Assembly (NCBI GenBank): GCA_039932715.1
Contig: JBDTPN010000008.1
Location: 36,633 to 100,632 of the forward strand
Direction: 5' to 3'
Length of the DNA stretch: 64,000 nucleotides
Origin: ZC4RG30 sp039932715
Lineage (GTDB): Bacteria; Pseudomonadota; Gammaproteobacteria; Steroidobacterales; Steroidobacteraceae
Positions 8,318 through 23,120 of the stretch are shown here, one piece after another. Under the pieces are notes generated by a model. The model was not told the DNA's origin. It did no database searches and saw only the letters and a program-made list of their open reading frames with translations. Position numbers and translations under genes: made by a program. The stretch's first letter is position 1. Each line of letters begins with the position of its first letter.

Positions 8318-8896
8318 ATGCCCACGCCTGCCCCATCTTCAGAGTCCCATGACTCCATCCTGCTGCGGCGCATAGCCCAGCAGGACCGGCGTGCGTTCGA
8401 TGAGCTGTACCAGGCCTACTACCGCCGGCTGTCGCGGTTCCTGCAGCGCCTGACCCCGCGCTACCAGTTCGCCGAGGAAATCATCAATGACACATTCTGG
8501 GTGGTCTGGACCAAGGCCGGCGAATTTCGCGGCGCGGCGCGAGTGTCGACCTGGATCATGGGCATCGCCTATCGGCGTGCGCTGCACGCGCTGCGCGACG
8601 AGCGCCAGTTGCATGGCCCCAGCCATGAGCAGATCCATGAGGATTCCTGCAGCACGGACGAGCTAGGCGAATCAAACGATGTGCAGGACTGGGTGGCGCA
8701 GGGATTGCAGACACTGCCCGTCGAGCAACGCATTGCGCTGGAACTTGCCTACTTCATGGGACATTCCTGTGAAGAAATCGCCGCCATCACTGAATGCCCG
8801 GTCAGCACGGTCAAAGCGCGCATGTTCCATGCCCGCGAGCGCCTTCGCAAAACCCTCCCCTCACTGGGCGGCAGCCCATCGATGATGGCTCCATGA
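8318..8896 (+). CDS. ECF-family RNA polymerase sigma factor
   Basis: A 192-residue sigma factor. Sigma-2 covers about residues 20-90 (AFDELYQAYYRRLSRFLQRL, FAEEIINDTFWVVWTKAGEFRG, STWIMGIAYRRALHALR). Sigma-4 covers about 125-180 (LQTLPVEQRIALELAYFMGH, CEEIAAITECPVSTVKARMFHARERLRK). The ATG at 8318 gives the usual N-terminal length; a TTG start 18 bp upstream is also open. Its stop overlaps the start of the zinc-finger anti-sigma gene (ATGA), and the subtilisin-like lipoprotein follows, giving a complete three-gene ECF operon with an obvious input-output pair. Confidence 0.93.
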   Translation: MPTPAPSSESHDSILLRRIAQQDRRAFDELYQAYYRRLSRFLQRLTPRYQFAEEIINDTFWVVWTKAGEFRGAARVSTWIMGIAYRRALHALRDERQLHGPSHEQIHEDSCSTDELGESNDVQDWVAQGLQTLPVEQRIALELAYFMGHSCEEIAAITECPVSTVKARMFHARERLRKTLPSLGGSPSMMAP

Positions 8897-9513
8897 ACCA
8901 CCCAACTGCCTGGAACCTGATCCCCTGGTTCGTCAATGGTCGCGCTCCAGAGCGCGACCGTGAGGCGCTTGAAGCGCATCTTGCCCAGTGTCTTCACTGT
9001 CGCGCGGAAGTCGAGGCACAGCGCAGCCTGATGAATGCGATGCAGACCACGCCAGTAGTGGAAAGCATGCCGCATGCCTCACTGCAGAGACTGTGGCAAC
9101 GCATTGACGCAGCTCCGGCTGTGCAGCCCGCCCTGCCGCCAAGGATGCGCCAGACCCGCCTGGTGGGATGGCTGGCGGCCGCCGTTGCCGTCGAGGCCTT
9201 GCTGCTGGGAACACTCTCCACTGTGGTCTATCACTCGCGACAGGTTGAACCGGCGCCAGCGGAATTCCGCACTGTCACATCCGCGCCGGCTACGCCCGCA
9301 ACGCCGGGCGTGCGTGCAGTGTTCTCACCCGCAATGACGCTGGGGGAGCTGCAGGCCCTGCTGGCGGATGCCAGATTGAAGATTGAAGGCGGCCCTACCG
9401 AAGATGGCGTGTATACGCTGGCAACGTTGTCCCCTGTGGACGACCCACGACAATCGTTGAAGATACTGCGCGCGCATCCGGCGTCCCGTTTCGCGGAGCC
9501 CATAGGTCCGTGA
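8893..9513 (+). CDS. Zinc-finger anti-sigma factor (membrane-anchored)
   Basis: The 206-residue protein has an N-terminal ZAS-type domain: HPTAWNLIPWFVNGRAPERDREALEAHLAQCLHC, with the characteristic HxxxCxxC at about residues 34-41, then a basic-flanked hydrophobic segment (LVGWLAAAVAVEALLLGTLST, about 95-118). The periplasmic C-terminus includes MTLGELQALLADARLKIEGGP and YTLATL, a pattern I associate with anti-sigma C-termini that sense envelope state. It should hold the upstream sigma factor at the inner membrane. The start overlaps the sigma stop (ATGA) and the stop shares a base with the next ATG (TGATG). Confidence 0.9.
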   Translation: MNHPTAWNLIPWFVNGRAPERDREALEAHLAQCLHCRAEVEAQRSLMNAMQTTPVVESMPHASLQRLWQRIDAAPAVQPALPPRMRQTRLVGWLAAAVAVEALLLGTLSTVVYHSRQVEPAPAEFRTVTSAPATPATPGVRAVFSPAMTLGELQALLADARLKIEGGPTEDGVYTLATLSPVDDPRQSLKILRAHPASRFAEPIGP

Positions 9514-10802
9514 TGCGGCGCGTGATCGGTTTATGGGTGCCGCTGGCCTGCGCCGCGACTTTGGTATGCGGCGGGTGCGCCTCGGTAGGCAGCGGTGATG
9601 CGCTGCTGGCAAGCGACAGCGCTGATTCAGACAACTCCCGGCTGATTGTCGTGACTGTGGCGAACGACATGCTTGCGGCGGCGCCGCGTCCCGGCAGCAC
9701 ACAACGCACCTACTCCGGCACCGGAGTGTATCTAGCCAGCGATGCGGCTCTAACGATAATGCGCGACATTGCCCGGCAATATTCGCTCACCGAGGTTGGC
9801 GCATGGCCCATTGCGCCGCTCAAGGTTCATTGCAGCGTATTTCGCATTCCGGCAGACAGGTCACGGGCGCAACTGCTGGGGCAACTTGCAGTGGACAGCC
9901 GGGTGCGTCTTGCGCAACCCATGAACGATTTCGCTACCAGCACCCAGACTTACAACGACCCATATCTCGACGTACAGCGTGGCTTCCGCGATATCGATGC
10001 TGCCGGCGCACAGCAATGGTCGCTGGGCGAACATGTCCGCGTCGCCGTGATCGATACCGGCCTTGATGCTGGGCACCCGGATTTCGGTGGACGCGTGGTG
10101 GTGCGACGCAATTTCATCGATCGGGACACGTCGCGATTTGAACAGGATCGACATGGCACCGCCGTCGCCGGTGTGATTTCCGCATCCGCCAACAACAGCA
10201 TGGGGATAGTGGGCGTCGCTCCCGAAGTCGATGTTGTTGCCTTGAAGGCCTGCTGGCAACTAAAGCCCGAGGGCGAAGCCGCGCGTTGCAATTCGCTGAC
10301 GCTGGCGCAGGCGCTGGTTGCTGCCATGGATGAGCGCGTTCAGATTGTGAACCTGAGTCTCACTGGGCCTCCTGATCCGCTGCTCAACTCACTGGTGGCA
10401 GCCGGAACGGCCCACGGAATCATTTTCGTGGGCGCCGCGCCAGCGGGTGCTGATCCCGCAGGATTTCCGGCAGGCGCTCCCGACATGATCACCGTGGACT
10501 CGGCGGAGACTGGACCCCAAAGAGAAGGAGTATTGCGTGCGCCCGGGCGCGATGTGGTCACCCTGGTGCCCGGAGGGCGGTACGACTTCCTGTCCGGCTC
10601 GTCACTGGCGACGGCTCATGTAACCGGGGTCGTCGCCCTGCTGCTGGCCAAGTCCCCGGGCCTTGATCGCAAGACCATTTATGGACTACTGAGCCGAAGT
10701 GCCTGGGCAGATCCCAGCTCACCAGACCACACAACGATCAACGCCTGCGCCGCAATGGCGGAATTGTCGAAGTTGCGGCGTTGTCCCTCAGCAATTCATT
10801 GA
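9513..10802 (+). CDS. Subtilisin-like (S8) serine protease lipoprotein
   Basis: A 429-residue protein with lipobox CGGC near residue 21. The catalytic triad is present: Asp in VRVAVIDTGLDAGHPDF, His in RHGTAVAGVISA and Ser in FLSGSSLATAHVTGVVALLLA, the canonical order and spacing of family S8. The segment between signal and catalytic domain (about residues 40-150) may be a pro-domain. The start is ATG 9513, one base into the previous stop; a GTG one codon earlier is also possible. Its place in the operon after sigma and anti-sigma suggests a regulated envelope protease, possibly one that degrades the anti-sigma or a quality-control target. That is inference. Confidence 0.92.
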   Translation: MRRVIGLWVPLACAATLVCGGCASVGSGDALLASDSADSDNSRLIVVTVANDMLAAAPRPGSTQRTYSGTGVYLASDAALTIMRDIARQYSLTEVGAWPIAPLKVHCSVFRIPADRSRAQLLGQLAVDSRVRLAQPMNDFATSTQTYNDPYLDVQRGFRDIDAAGAQQWSLGEHVRVAVIDTGLDAGHPDFGGRVVVRRNFIDRDTSRFEQDRHGTAVAGVISASANNSMGIVGVAPEVDVVALKACWQLKPEGEAARCNSLTLAQALVAAMDERVQIVNLSLTGPPDPLLNSLVAAGTAHGIIFVGAAPAGADPAGFPAGAPDMITVDSAETGPQREGVLRAPGRDVVTLVPGGRYDFLSGSSLATAHVTGVVALLLAKSPGLDRKTIYGLLSRSAWADPSSPDHTTINACAAMAELSKLRRCPSAIH

Positions 10803-10803
10803 A

Positions 10804-12422
10804 TCAATGCGCCGCCAATCTTTCGATGAGGTGATCAAGGTCGACAGGTTTGGCGAAATGGCAGTCAAAGCCTGATTGGCGCGACTTTTCCACATCGCTC
10901 TCGCGCGCATATCCTGAGATGGCAACCATGAATGCAGCGGCGAATCCGTCTGACCGCAGGCGTTGCCCCAGTTCGTAGCCATTCATGCCCGGCAGCCCGA
11001 TATCCAGCAGCAGGATATCCGGCTTGAATTCGTGCGCAGCCTTCAAGCCGCCTGCGCCGTCATGCGCAATGTGCACAGCATAGCCGTGTTCGGCCAGCAG
11101 CCAGGACAAGGTAACGGCAGAGTCCACGTTGTCGTCGACAATCAGCACGCGCCTCGAGACGTTCTCGCCGCGCGCGGCCGCACTGCCTGGCTGGATAGCG
11201 GCCTCCGCCACCGACTGCAGTATCAGCGGCAGGCGGATGCTGAATGTAGCGCCCCGCCCCAACCCCGCGCTATTGGCGGTGATGGTGCCACCATGAAGTT
11301 CAATCATGCGCTGGCAGATGAACAGGCCGATGCCCAGGCCGCCCTGCGAGCGATCCAATGATCGATCTGCCTGCGTGAACAACTCGAACACGCGCGATAG
11401 CAGATCCGGTGCTATGCCGATGCCATTGTCACTGATGGAGACCAGCACTTCGGCGCCAACCCGTTGCACGGAAACTTTAACCTTACGGCCTTCCAGCGTG
11501 TACTTGATGGAGTTGAGCAGCAGGTTGACGACGGATTGCTCCAGACGCGTTGCATCAGCCTCCACGCAGAGCGGCCCGGCAGTCAGCACCTCAACTGCTA
11601 TCTCTTCCTTTTCATTGAGCAGGGGACGCACCACTTCCACCGCCTGCCAAATGATGTGCACCAGGTCCACGGGCTTCTTGCGCAGGTCGATTCTTCCGCG
11701 GGTGATGCGCGCGACATCAAGCAGGTCATCGACGATGTGACGAAGGTTGCGGGTTTGCCGATCGACCAGGCTCAATGCAAAGGCCGTTCGCGCAGCATCG
11801 CCGGTGGAAGCGTTTATCACCTGCACCGCGTTGGTGATGGCGGCCAGGGGGTTGCGCAGCTCGTGGCCGAGCATCGCCAGGAATTCATCCTTGAGCCGGT
11901 TGGCCTGACGCAGTTCTTCGGTGCGCTCAGCAACACGCTGTTCCAGGGTGTCATTGAGTTCACGCAGCTGTTCTTCCGCACTTCGCCGAACCGCCACTTC
12001 TTCGCTCAGCGCCTTGTTGGCGGCATCGGCATCCCGACCCTTGCGATACAGCTCGGCGAATACCGCCACCTTGGATCGCAGGATCTGCGGATCCACCGGC
12101 TTGTGCAGGTAGTCCACCGCGCCGCTGCCGTAGCCTTCGAGTATGTGCTGGTCCTCGTTGTAGTAGGCCGTCAGGAATATGATGGGCACCTGCGCGGTCT
12201 TCCTGCGCTGCTTGATGATGTCGGCCAGCTCGAAGCCCGTCATCCCGGGCATGCGTATGTCCAGGATCAGAACCGCGAATTGCTGGGACACCAATGCCAG
12301 CAATGCATCGTCGGCGGACTCGGCGCGCACCAGTACGTATTCCGGATCGTCAAGAATGCTTTCGAGCACGGACAGATTCCGTGGCTCATCGTCGACGATC
12401 AATATATGAATTGCGGATTTGT

Positions 12423-12438
<16 letters not shown>
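10804..12438 (-). CDS. Hybrid sensor: REC-HisKA-HATPase-REC
   Basis: A 544-residue soluble protein. REC1 (about 10-130) has the acidic pair in ILIVDDEP, the phosphoacceptor D60 (VLILDIRMPGM) and the Lys in YLHKPVDP. A coiled coil (140-180) follows. HisKA has H192 in FLAMLGHELRNPLAAI; HATPase has ISDNGIGIAPDLL and GGLGIGLFICQRMIELHGG. REC2 at the C-terminus has D479 in LLLDIGLPGMNGY. There is no membrane segment. The start overlaps the last 16 bp of the giant HAMP kinase gene, so the two are cotranscribed and translationally coupled. The N-terminal REC probably receives phosphate from the upstream kinase, making a two-stage phosphorelay. The ends of this gene and of the protease gene converge with a 1-bp gap. 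Confidence 0.93.
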
Positions 12439-19034
<6,596 letters not shown>

Positions 19035-19049
19035 CGCCCTGTCTTCGCG

Positions 19050-19061
19050 TTGCACGTGCAA
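19050..19061. promoter_or_regulatory. 12-bp perfect palindrome upstream of the giant kinase gene
   Basis: TTGCACGTGCAA is a perfect inverted repeat 15 bp before the kinase start, in the region shared with a divergent small gene. It could be an operator for a dimeric regulator that controls the kinase. No regulator gene next to it suggests an identity, and a single 12-bp palindrome could be chance. Confidence 0.3.
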
Positions 19062-19129
19062 ATCGCACGTAGGGATTCCTATAATCGTATCAGGAGCTTT
19101 GGAAGGACACTTGTCAGCCAAAGCCGACG

Positions 19130-19160
19130 TTGATGACAGAATTTTCCGACACCGTATAAT
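19130..19160 (+). promoter_or_regulatory. Candidate sigma-70 promoter of the small basic protein gene
   Basis: A perfect TATAAT at 19155-19160 has TTGATG at 19130-19135, a 19-bp spacer, slightly long. It would start RNA at about 19167, some 23 nt before the ATG at 19190, leaving room for the AGGGGA ribosome site at 19178-19183. Confidence 0.45.
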
Positions 19161-19189
19161 TGCCATCCGTCATTGGCCAGGGGATACGC

Positions 19190-19291
19190 ATGAGCAAAGG
19201 CATGGATAGAAAGAAGGAAGGCAAAAAGAAGCCCTCCAAGACCTTGGAAGAGAAGCGTGCTGCCAAAAAGGAAAAGAAGGCCAGTCGTTAG
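19190..19291 (+). CDS. Tiny, very basic protein (33 residues)
   Basis: The gene reads MSKGMDRKKEGKKKPSKT followed by LEEKRAAKKEKKASR and a TAG stop. About 13 of 33 residues are Lys, with no hydrophobic core, so it is probably disordered and nucleic-acid or ribosome associated. I recall similar 30-60 residue Lys-rich proteins in many proteobacteria with no assigned function. Support for a real gene comes from AGGGGA 7 nt before the ATG, a TATAAT promoter element upstream, and a hairpin that spans the stop codon. It is divergent from the giant kinase gene. Composition is far more AT- and Lys-rich than its neighbours. Confidence 0.75.
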   Translation: MSKGMDRKKEGKKKPSKTLEEKRAAKKEKKASR

Positions 19292-19301
19292 TTGACTGGC
19301 C
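19279..19301 (+). terminator. Hairpin with the stop codon in its loop
   Basis: GGCCAGTC (19279-19286) pairs with GACTGGCC (19294-19301) around a 7-nt loop GTTAGTT that contains the TAG stop. No T tract follows, so intrinsic termination is uncertain; protection of the mRNA 3' end is an alternative. Confidence 0.5.
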
Positions 19302-19336
19302 ATTGAGCTGCTAACGGCGCGATCTCAGGGCGGCGC

Positions 19337-21127
19337 CTAATATCCGGGCGGGACTATCGATACCTGCATCAGGGTTCGATCGCCAAGCGTTGCGCCGGAC
19401 CCTGGTTCATCGATCTTCACGTAGAAAGTGCGTGGCTGCTGGCGTGATTCATCCGCCACCAGCGGCACCAGCAGTTCCACGCCACTGGCTCCGCTCTGAA
19501 TGGTCGCCATTCGCGGGGAAATCTCGCGGAAGTCAGCATCGACCCGGGCCGATCCGCGTTCCGTCCACCACAGGAATGTGACCTCTCCGGTCAACCCGCC
19601 GCGCCGCCGAACCCAGATCTTGGCAACGGGCTCATCGCCGTAGACGGTCTTGGACTCGGAGGGCAGATCAATCATTGCGCGCGTGTGCAGGGGAGGAGTC
19701 ACCGCCACTGTCTCAGCTACTGCCGGCGGGACCAGCGCGACCGGCGCAGCTGTCTCGGCGCGCGATTCACCGGCGCCGTTTGCGGACACAACTTCTGCAG
19801 ACGCTGGCTTTGGAGGGGTGCCGGCTGCAGCGCGCCTAGAAGCCGCCGCGGGGGGCGCCGCTTTGGCCACCGGCGTCTTGTTCAGCGGCAGGTGCAATCC
19901 GCCGCGCGTGACCGCGAAATAGCCGGCCACGATCAGCAGCGCCGCGATTGCCACCGACGTCCACAGGGAATTTCCACGGCGCGGGCCTCGCGAATTTTCA
20001 CCTTCCCGCAGCAGCGGCACGATGGGCGGATTGCCACCGGCAAACGCCGTCAGCACATTGCCTGCATCTCCGCCTTCCCTGCCCAGCATGGTATTGCGCA
20101 GCGCGCGCCATTGTTCACGGCTGACGCCGGGCGGCTTGCTCGGGCGAGACTTACCCGAACCCTGCGAATCGCCAGACAGCAGCTGGTATGCGAACCAGGC
20201 GAAGGCCAGCCGATCACCCCGGGGGTTCCCGGGTACGTCACCGGCGCTGATCTCGAAATTGCGCAGTCGCACCTCACCGATATCGGTGATGAACACATGC
20301 GCTGACCTTACATCCCCATGGTAAATATTGTGCAAGTGGGCATACGCCAATGCGCTGGCCACGCTGCGCACAATCCCCTGCGAGGTGGGCAGCGACAGAC
20401 GCGCCCCATCCCGTTCAAGCAGCTGCTCCAGGGATACGCCCTTGAGCGATTCCCTGCTGAGGAACAATGCGCCGCGATCCTCGTCCACATCGAATATGCG
20501 CTCGATGCCCGAGTGGGTAAGCGCCTGCAGCCGGCATACCCTTTCCAGCAGCCCCGGATCAGCTCGTTGGGTCGCGCCGAATACCTCGATGGCCACGCGA
20601 TGGCTGACATCGGGCACCTCGACCTTGAACTGGTCCGTTGCCTCGAAAAGCGTTCGCGCTGGATTCGGATCCAGGATATCGATAAGCCGATAGCGGCCGC
20701 GCAGCACATCCCCTACACGCAAACTGCGGGCCGAGATTGCAGCGGTTGCGCCCGCGACAGGTGTGGGTGCGGGCACCGGCTGGGCGGGCACCGGCTGGGC
20801 GGACACCGGTTGTGCAGGAGAAATATTGCGCACATTGGAAGGCGTGGGCGAGCCGCCGCCACCGAAGCCCATGTAGCGTTGATGCAACCGTGCCTTCAGC
20901 GATGCGTACACATCCTGGGTGATCCTTTCACGGCGCAGGTATTGATCCAGCAGCGACAGTACTTCCCATGGCAATTCTGGATCTGCCTGCTCAAGACTTT
21001 GCACCTTGCCCAGGAATTGCTTCTGCGTGCATGCACCGGCTGCCAGCGCGTCCAGCCACAGCGACACGCCGGCACTTTCTGGCGGAAGCGCAGGCTTGGC
21101 TCCTGGGGTGGGGACGGGAACACTCAT
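19337..21127 (-). CDS. Membrane-anchored pseudokinase with C-terminal Calx-beta domain
   Basis: A 596-residue protein. An N-terminal helical region (about 20-85) and a Pro/Ala linker with PVSAQPVPAQPVPA precede a serine/threonine-kinase-like fold (about 140-370). The kinase signature is degraded: the beta-3 lysine is Glu (HRVAIEVFG), the catalytic loop HRDxKxxN reads YHGDVRSAHVFI (Lys to Arg, Asn to His), and DFG is NFE. This makes it a likely non-catalytic pseudokinase. One transmembrane helix (SVAIAALLIVAGYFAV, about 390-410) follows, then an Ala/Pro linker and a periplasmic Calx-beta-like domain (about 480-596: GEVTFLWWTERGSARVDADF, RTFYVKIDEPGSGATLGDRT). It probably transmits an envelope signal by binding rather than by phosphorylation. 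The FHA protein at the right end of the window could be a relative in function, but the genes are far apart. Confidence 0.85.
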   Translation of the reverse strand: MSVPVPTPGAKPALPPESAGVSLWLDALAAGACTQKQFLGKVQSLEQADPELPWEVLSLLDQYLRRERITQDVYASLKARLHQRYMGFGGGGSPTPSNVRNISPAQPVSAQPVPAQPVPAPTPVAGATAAISARSLRVGDVLRGRYRLIDILDPNPARTLFEATDQFKVEVPDVSHRVAIEVFGATQRADPGLLERVCRLQALTHSGIERIFDVDEDRGALFLSRESLKGVSLEQLLERDGARLSLPTSQGIVRSVASALAYAHLHNIYHGDVRSAHVFITDIGEVRLRNFEISAGDVPGNPRGDRLAFAWFAYQLLSGDSQGSGKSRPSKPPGVSREQWRALRNTMLGREGGDAGNVLTAFAGGNPPIVPLLREGENSRGPRRGNSLWTSVAIAALLIVAGYFAVTRGGLHLPLNKTPVAKAAPPAAASRRAAAGTPPKPASAEVVSANGAGESRAETAAPVALVPPAVAETVAVTPPLHTRAMIDLPSESKTVYGDEPVAKIWVRRRGGLTGEVTFLWWTERGSARVDADFREISPRMATIQSGASGVELLVPLVADESRQQPRTFYVKIDEPGSGATLGDRTLMQVSIVPPGY

Positions 21128-21225
21128 GCCGACAATGATGCTCTTTGCGCGCGTTTGAGGTAATCACTGCCGCGTCAGCATATGTAATCAAACTGCGTAA
21201 GACGCTGCCTATAGGGGGTCGCCCG

Positions 21226-21903
21226 TCAATTTTTGTGGATCTGCATCTGCAAAGCATTCATGGGTTGCTGATTCACCTTCAGAAAACCCTCTTCCGGACG
21301 GTCCAGCGCCAGGATCAGCATTGACAGGAAAGCAATGCAGTACAGCACCCACAGGATGACTGAAGGAATTTTGTAATGCACCAATACAGTCATACGTTTG
21401 TAGTGCAAGGTGATGACGTCACTAACCGAGGACGTGAACAGCGCGTACACCTCTGAGCTTCTATCCAGCGCCGCAAGAGACTCGACCTGCGCCCACAACT
21501 TGGCATGAATCTCTTGCGATTCGGTGGTCGCCAAGTGCTTTACTCCGCGCAGAGGTGATGAGGCCACGCGCAGATCTACGTATTGGCGAACCAGCGCCTG
21601 ACTTTCGCTTCGCTGGGGCTCAGGTAGCAGCGACGCACGCAAATACGTTTCGCGAAGGCTGCTGACTTCATCGAGCAGCAACTGCTTTCGGGAATCCAGT
21701 CGATTGGTTGCTATCTGGAATGTGAACGCCAGCATGAATGCCAGCAGACCCAGGGCGGCGCCCACCACCGAGCCAATGGGCGCGTCGTTGTAGGATTCCT
21801 GCTGAGTCGCAAACCGACCCAGCCTGTACCCCACCTGAATGGGCAGCAGGATAAAGAATATGGTGAGCAGCAACACTGCCCAGGAAGGAAGCAACTCGAT
21901 CAT
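21226..21903 (-). CDS. Bestrophin-like / DUF4239-type membrane protein
   Basis: A 225-residue protein that starts at ATG 21903 behind AGGTGA. Hydrophobic segments lie at about 6-28 (SWAVLLLTIFFILLPIQVGY), 45-65 (GSVVGAALGLLAFMLAFTF) and 180-215 (IPSVILWVLYCIAFLSMLIL). The central cytoplasmic helices contain NRLDSRKQLLLDEVSSLRETYLRA, the pattern typical of DUF4239 bestrophin-like proteins. The family is thought to form ion channels by fold similarity, but function here is unknown. It lies upstream of the pseudokinase on the same strand (98 bp gap) and is divergent from cytochrome c'. Confidence 0.78.
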   Translation of the reverse strand: MIELLPSWAVLLLTIFFILLPIQVGYRLGRFATQQESYNDAPIGSVVGAALGLLAFMLAFTFQIATNRLDSRKQLLLDEVSSLRETYLRASLLPEPQRSESQALVRQYVDLRVASSPLRGVKHLATTESQEIHAKLWAQVESLAALDRSSEVYALFTSSVSDVITLHYKRMTVLVHYKIPSVILWVLYCIAFLSMLILALDRPEEGFLKVNQQPMNALQMQIHKN

Positions 21904-22015
21904 CCCGTCACCTGTTTTCCCATTCGGCGTTGCCGCCAACCATACCCTGAAACTAGAATGCCTCAGGGATGTCAGACCATTGGCGGCCCTTGAAACCACG
22001 CCGCGAGGGAAATAA

Positions 22016-22504
22016 ATGAAACATCTGAATCTTATCGCCTGGACAGTCGCAACCGCAGCAGCTTCCGCACTGGCCGTTGCGCAAACTGCAGTCACGCCGG
22101 CCAAATCGGCCGCCGATGCCAAGGCCGCAATTGAAGCTCGCCAGAATGTGTTCAAGGACATCAAGAAGGCCTACGAGCCTCTGACCGACATGCTCAAGAG
22201 AAAGCGCGAATTCGACGCAGCGCTGGTGGCGACCAATGCGGTCACCCTTCAGGGGCTGGTGCAGCAGATACCAGCGCACTTTACTGTGGACACGCACACG
22301 TTCACCGACACCAAGACGCTGGCCCGCGAGAACATCTGGACCAGCCAGGCGGACTTCAAGGCCAAGGCCGATGCGGCTTCAACCGCGTTGGGCAACCTGG
22401 CCACCGTGGCCAAGACGGGTGACCAGGGCGCCACCTCGAAAGCGATTGGCGATGTGGGCAAGAGCTGCGGCGCTTGCCACGACAACTTCAAGGATAAGCC
22501 TTAA
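22016..22504 (+). CDS. Cytochrome c' (class II c-type cytochrome)
   Basis: A 162-residue protein with a signal peptide (IAWTVATAAASALAVAQ) and a four-helix-bundle body. The haem motif is C-terminal, KSCGACHDNFKDK, as in all cytochromes c', and the N-terminal helix has ARQNVFKDIKKAYEPL, the usual position of the distal residue. It is periplasmic and typically binds NO or serves in electron transfer. GAGGG precedes the ATG. The gene stands alone, between a bestrophin-like gene and a tRNA. Confidence 0.9.
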   Translation: MKHLNLIAWTVATAAASALAVAQTAVTPAKSAADAKAAIEARQNVFKDIKKAYEPLTDMLKRKREFDAALVATNAVTLQGLVQQIPAHFTVDTHTFTDTKTLARENIWTSQADFKAKADAASTALGNLATVAKTGDQGATSKAIGDVGKSCGACHDNFKDKP

Positions 22505-22523
22505 CAGGGTTGCCAGAGATTTT

Positions 22524-22599
22524 TGGTGGGCCTGCTTGGATTCGAACCAAGGACCAAGGGATTATGAGTCCCCTGCACTGACCGCTGTGCTACAGGCCC
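22524..22599 (-). tRNA. tRNA-Ile2 with CAU anticodon (lysidine-type)
   Basis: The minus strand folds as a complete tRNA with encoded CCA: acceptor GGGCCTG/CAGGCCC, D stem GCAC/GTGC, anticodon loop CTCATAA (CAT), and T arm CTTGG-TTCGAAT-CCAAG. A CAT anticodon can mean Met or Ile2. The acceptor has C4-G69 and C5-G68, known positive determinants for TilS lysidine modification, and the anticodon arm and variable loop resemble E. coli ileX rather than the elongator Met tRNA. I therefore favour tRNA-Ile2 that reads AUA. The stem pairing is perfect, so the gene looks functional. Confidence 0.9.
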
Positions 22600-22748
22600 G
22601 CCGGTAGGTGGCGCGCACCATACCATTCCCGCGGCGATTAATCGCAGCTGTCCGGGTCTACGTGGCCAGCACACGTTTGCAGATCGATGTTCGCGCGCGG
22701 GATCACATCTGAAATCTGCCATACCGCGTACCGTGCGGTTCAAAACAC

Positions 22749-22787
22749 AACCATTTGGTTGACTATTAAATAGTTCGCGCCTAGAGT
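22749..22787 (+). promoter_or_regulatory. Leaderless ArsR-type promoter with operator palindromes
   Basis: TTGACT (22759-22764) and TAGAGT (22782-22787) are spaced 17 bp, and the predicted +1 falls on or next to the A of ATG 22794. Two palindromes overlap it: AACCA-TT-TGGTT (22749-22760) across the -35 box, and ACTATT-A-AATAGT (22762-22774) in the spacer. ArsR-family repressors usually bind AT-rich palindromes of this kind in their own promoter, so this is the likely autoregulatory operator. Confidence 0.75.
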
Positions 22788-22793
22788 CTCCAG

Positions 22794-23120
22794 ATGAACG
22801 AACAACTGGACGCGACCTTTCACGCACTGGCCGACCCCACTCGTCGCGCGATGATCTCGCGACTAGGCCAGGGCGAACGCTCCATAGGCGAACTGGCCGA
22901 GCCTTTCGCCATGAGTCTCTGGGGTGCGGCCAAGCATGTTCGCGTGCTGGAAACAGCGGGCCTGGTTACCTGCCGCAAGGTGGGCCGCTCGCAGATGTGC
23001 CGCTTGCGCCCGAATCCACTGGCACAGGCCGATCGCTGGCTGCGGCAGTGGGAACGTCTATGGACCAACCGCCTCGACAAGCTCGAGGCGCTGATTGAAC
23101 AAGAGAAGGAATCAAAATGA
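22794..23120 (+). CDS. ArsR-family helix-turn-helix repressor
   Basis: A 108-residue winged-helix protein: LDATFHALADPTRRAMISRL (the family's opening helix), RSIGELAEPFAMSLWGAAKH (HTH; the recognition helix carries SLWGAAKHVRVLE where most members have SxxAVSKHLxVLE) and the wing VTCRKVGRSQMCRL. No metal-binding CxC motif is present, which places it in the metal-independent SdpR-like branch that is usually paired with AHSA1/SRPBCC proteins. That partner is the next gene, overlapping by ATGA. A palindrome lies in its promoter. Confidence 0.92.
   Translation: MNEQLDATFHALADPTRRAMISRLGQGERSIGELAEPFAMSLWGAAKHVRVLETAGLVTCRKVGRSQMCRLRPNPLAQADRWLRQWERLWTNRLDKLEALIEQEKESK

Noticed and set aside
19080..19085. 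A second TATAAT in the region between the giant kinase and the small gene
   Set aside because: No -35 partner at a usable distance on the plus strand, and the transcript would have a long leader without features.
22505..22827. An open minus-strand frame over the tRNA region
   Set aside because: It crosses a complete tRNA gene and the arsR promoter and has no coding features.
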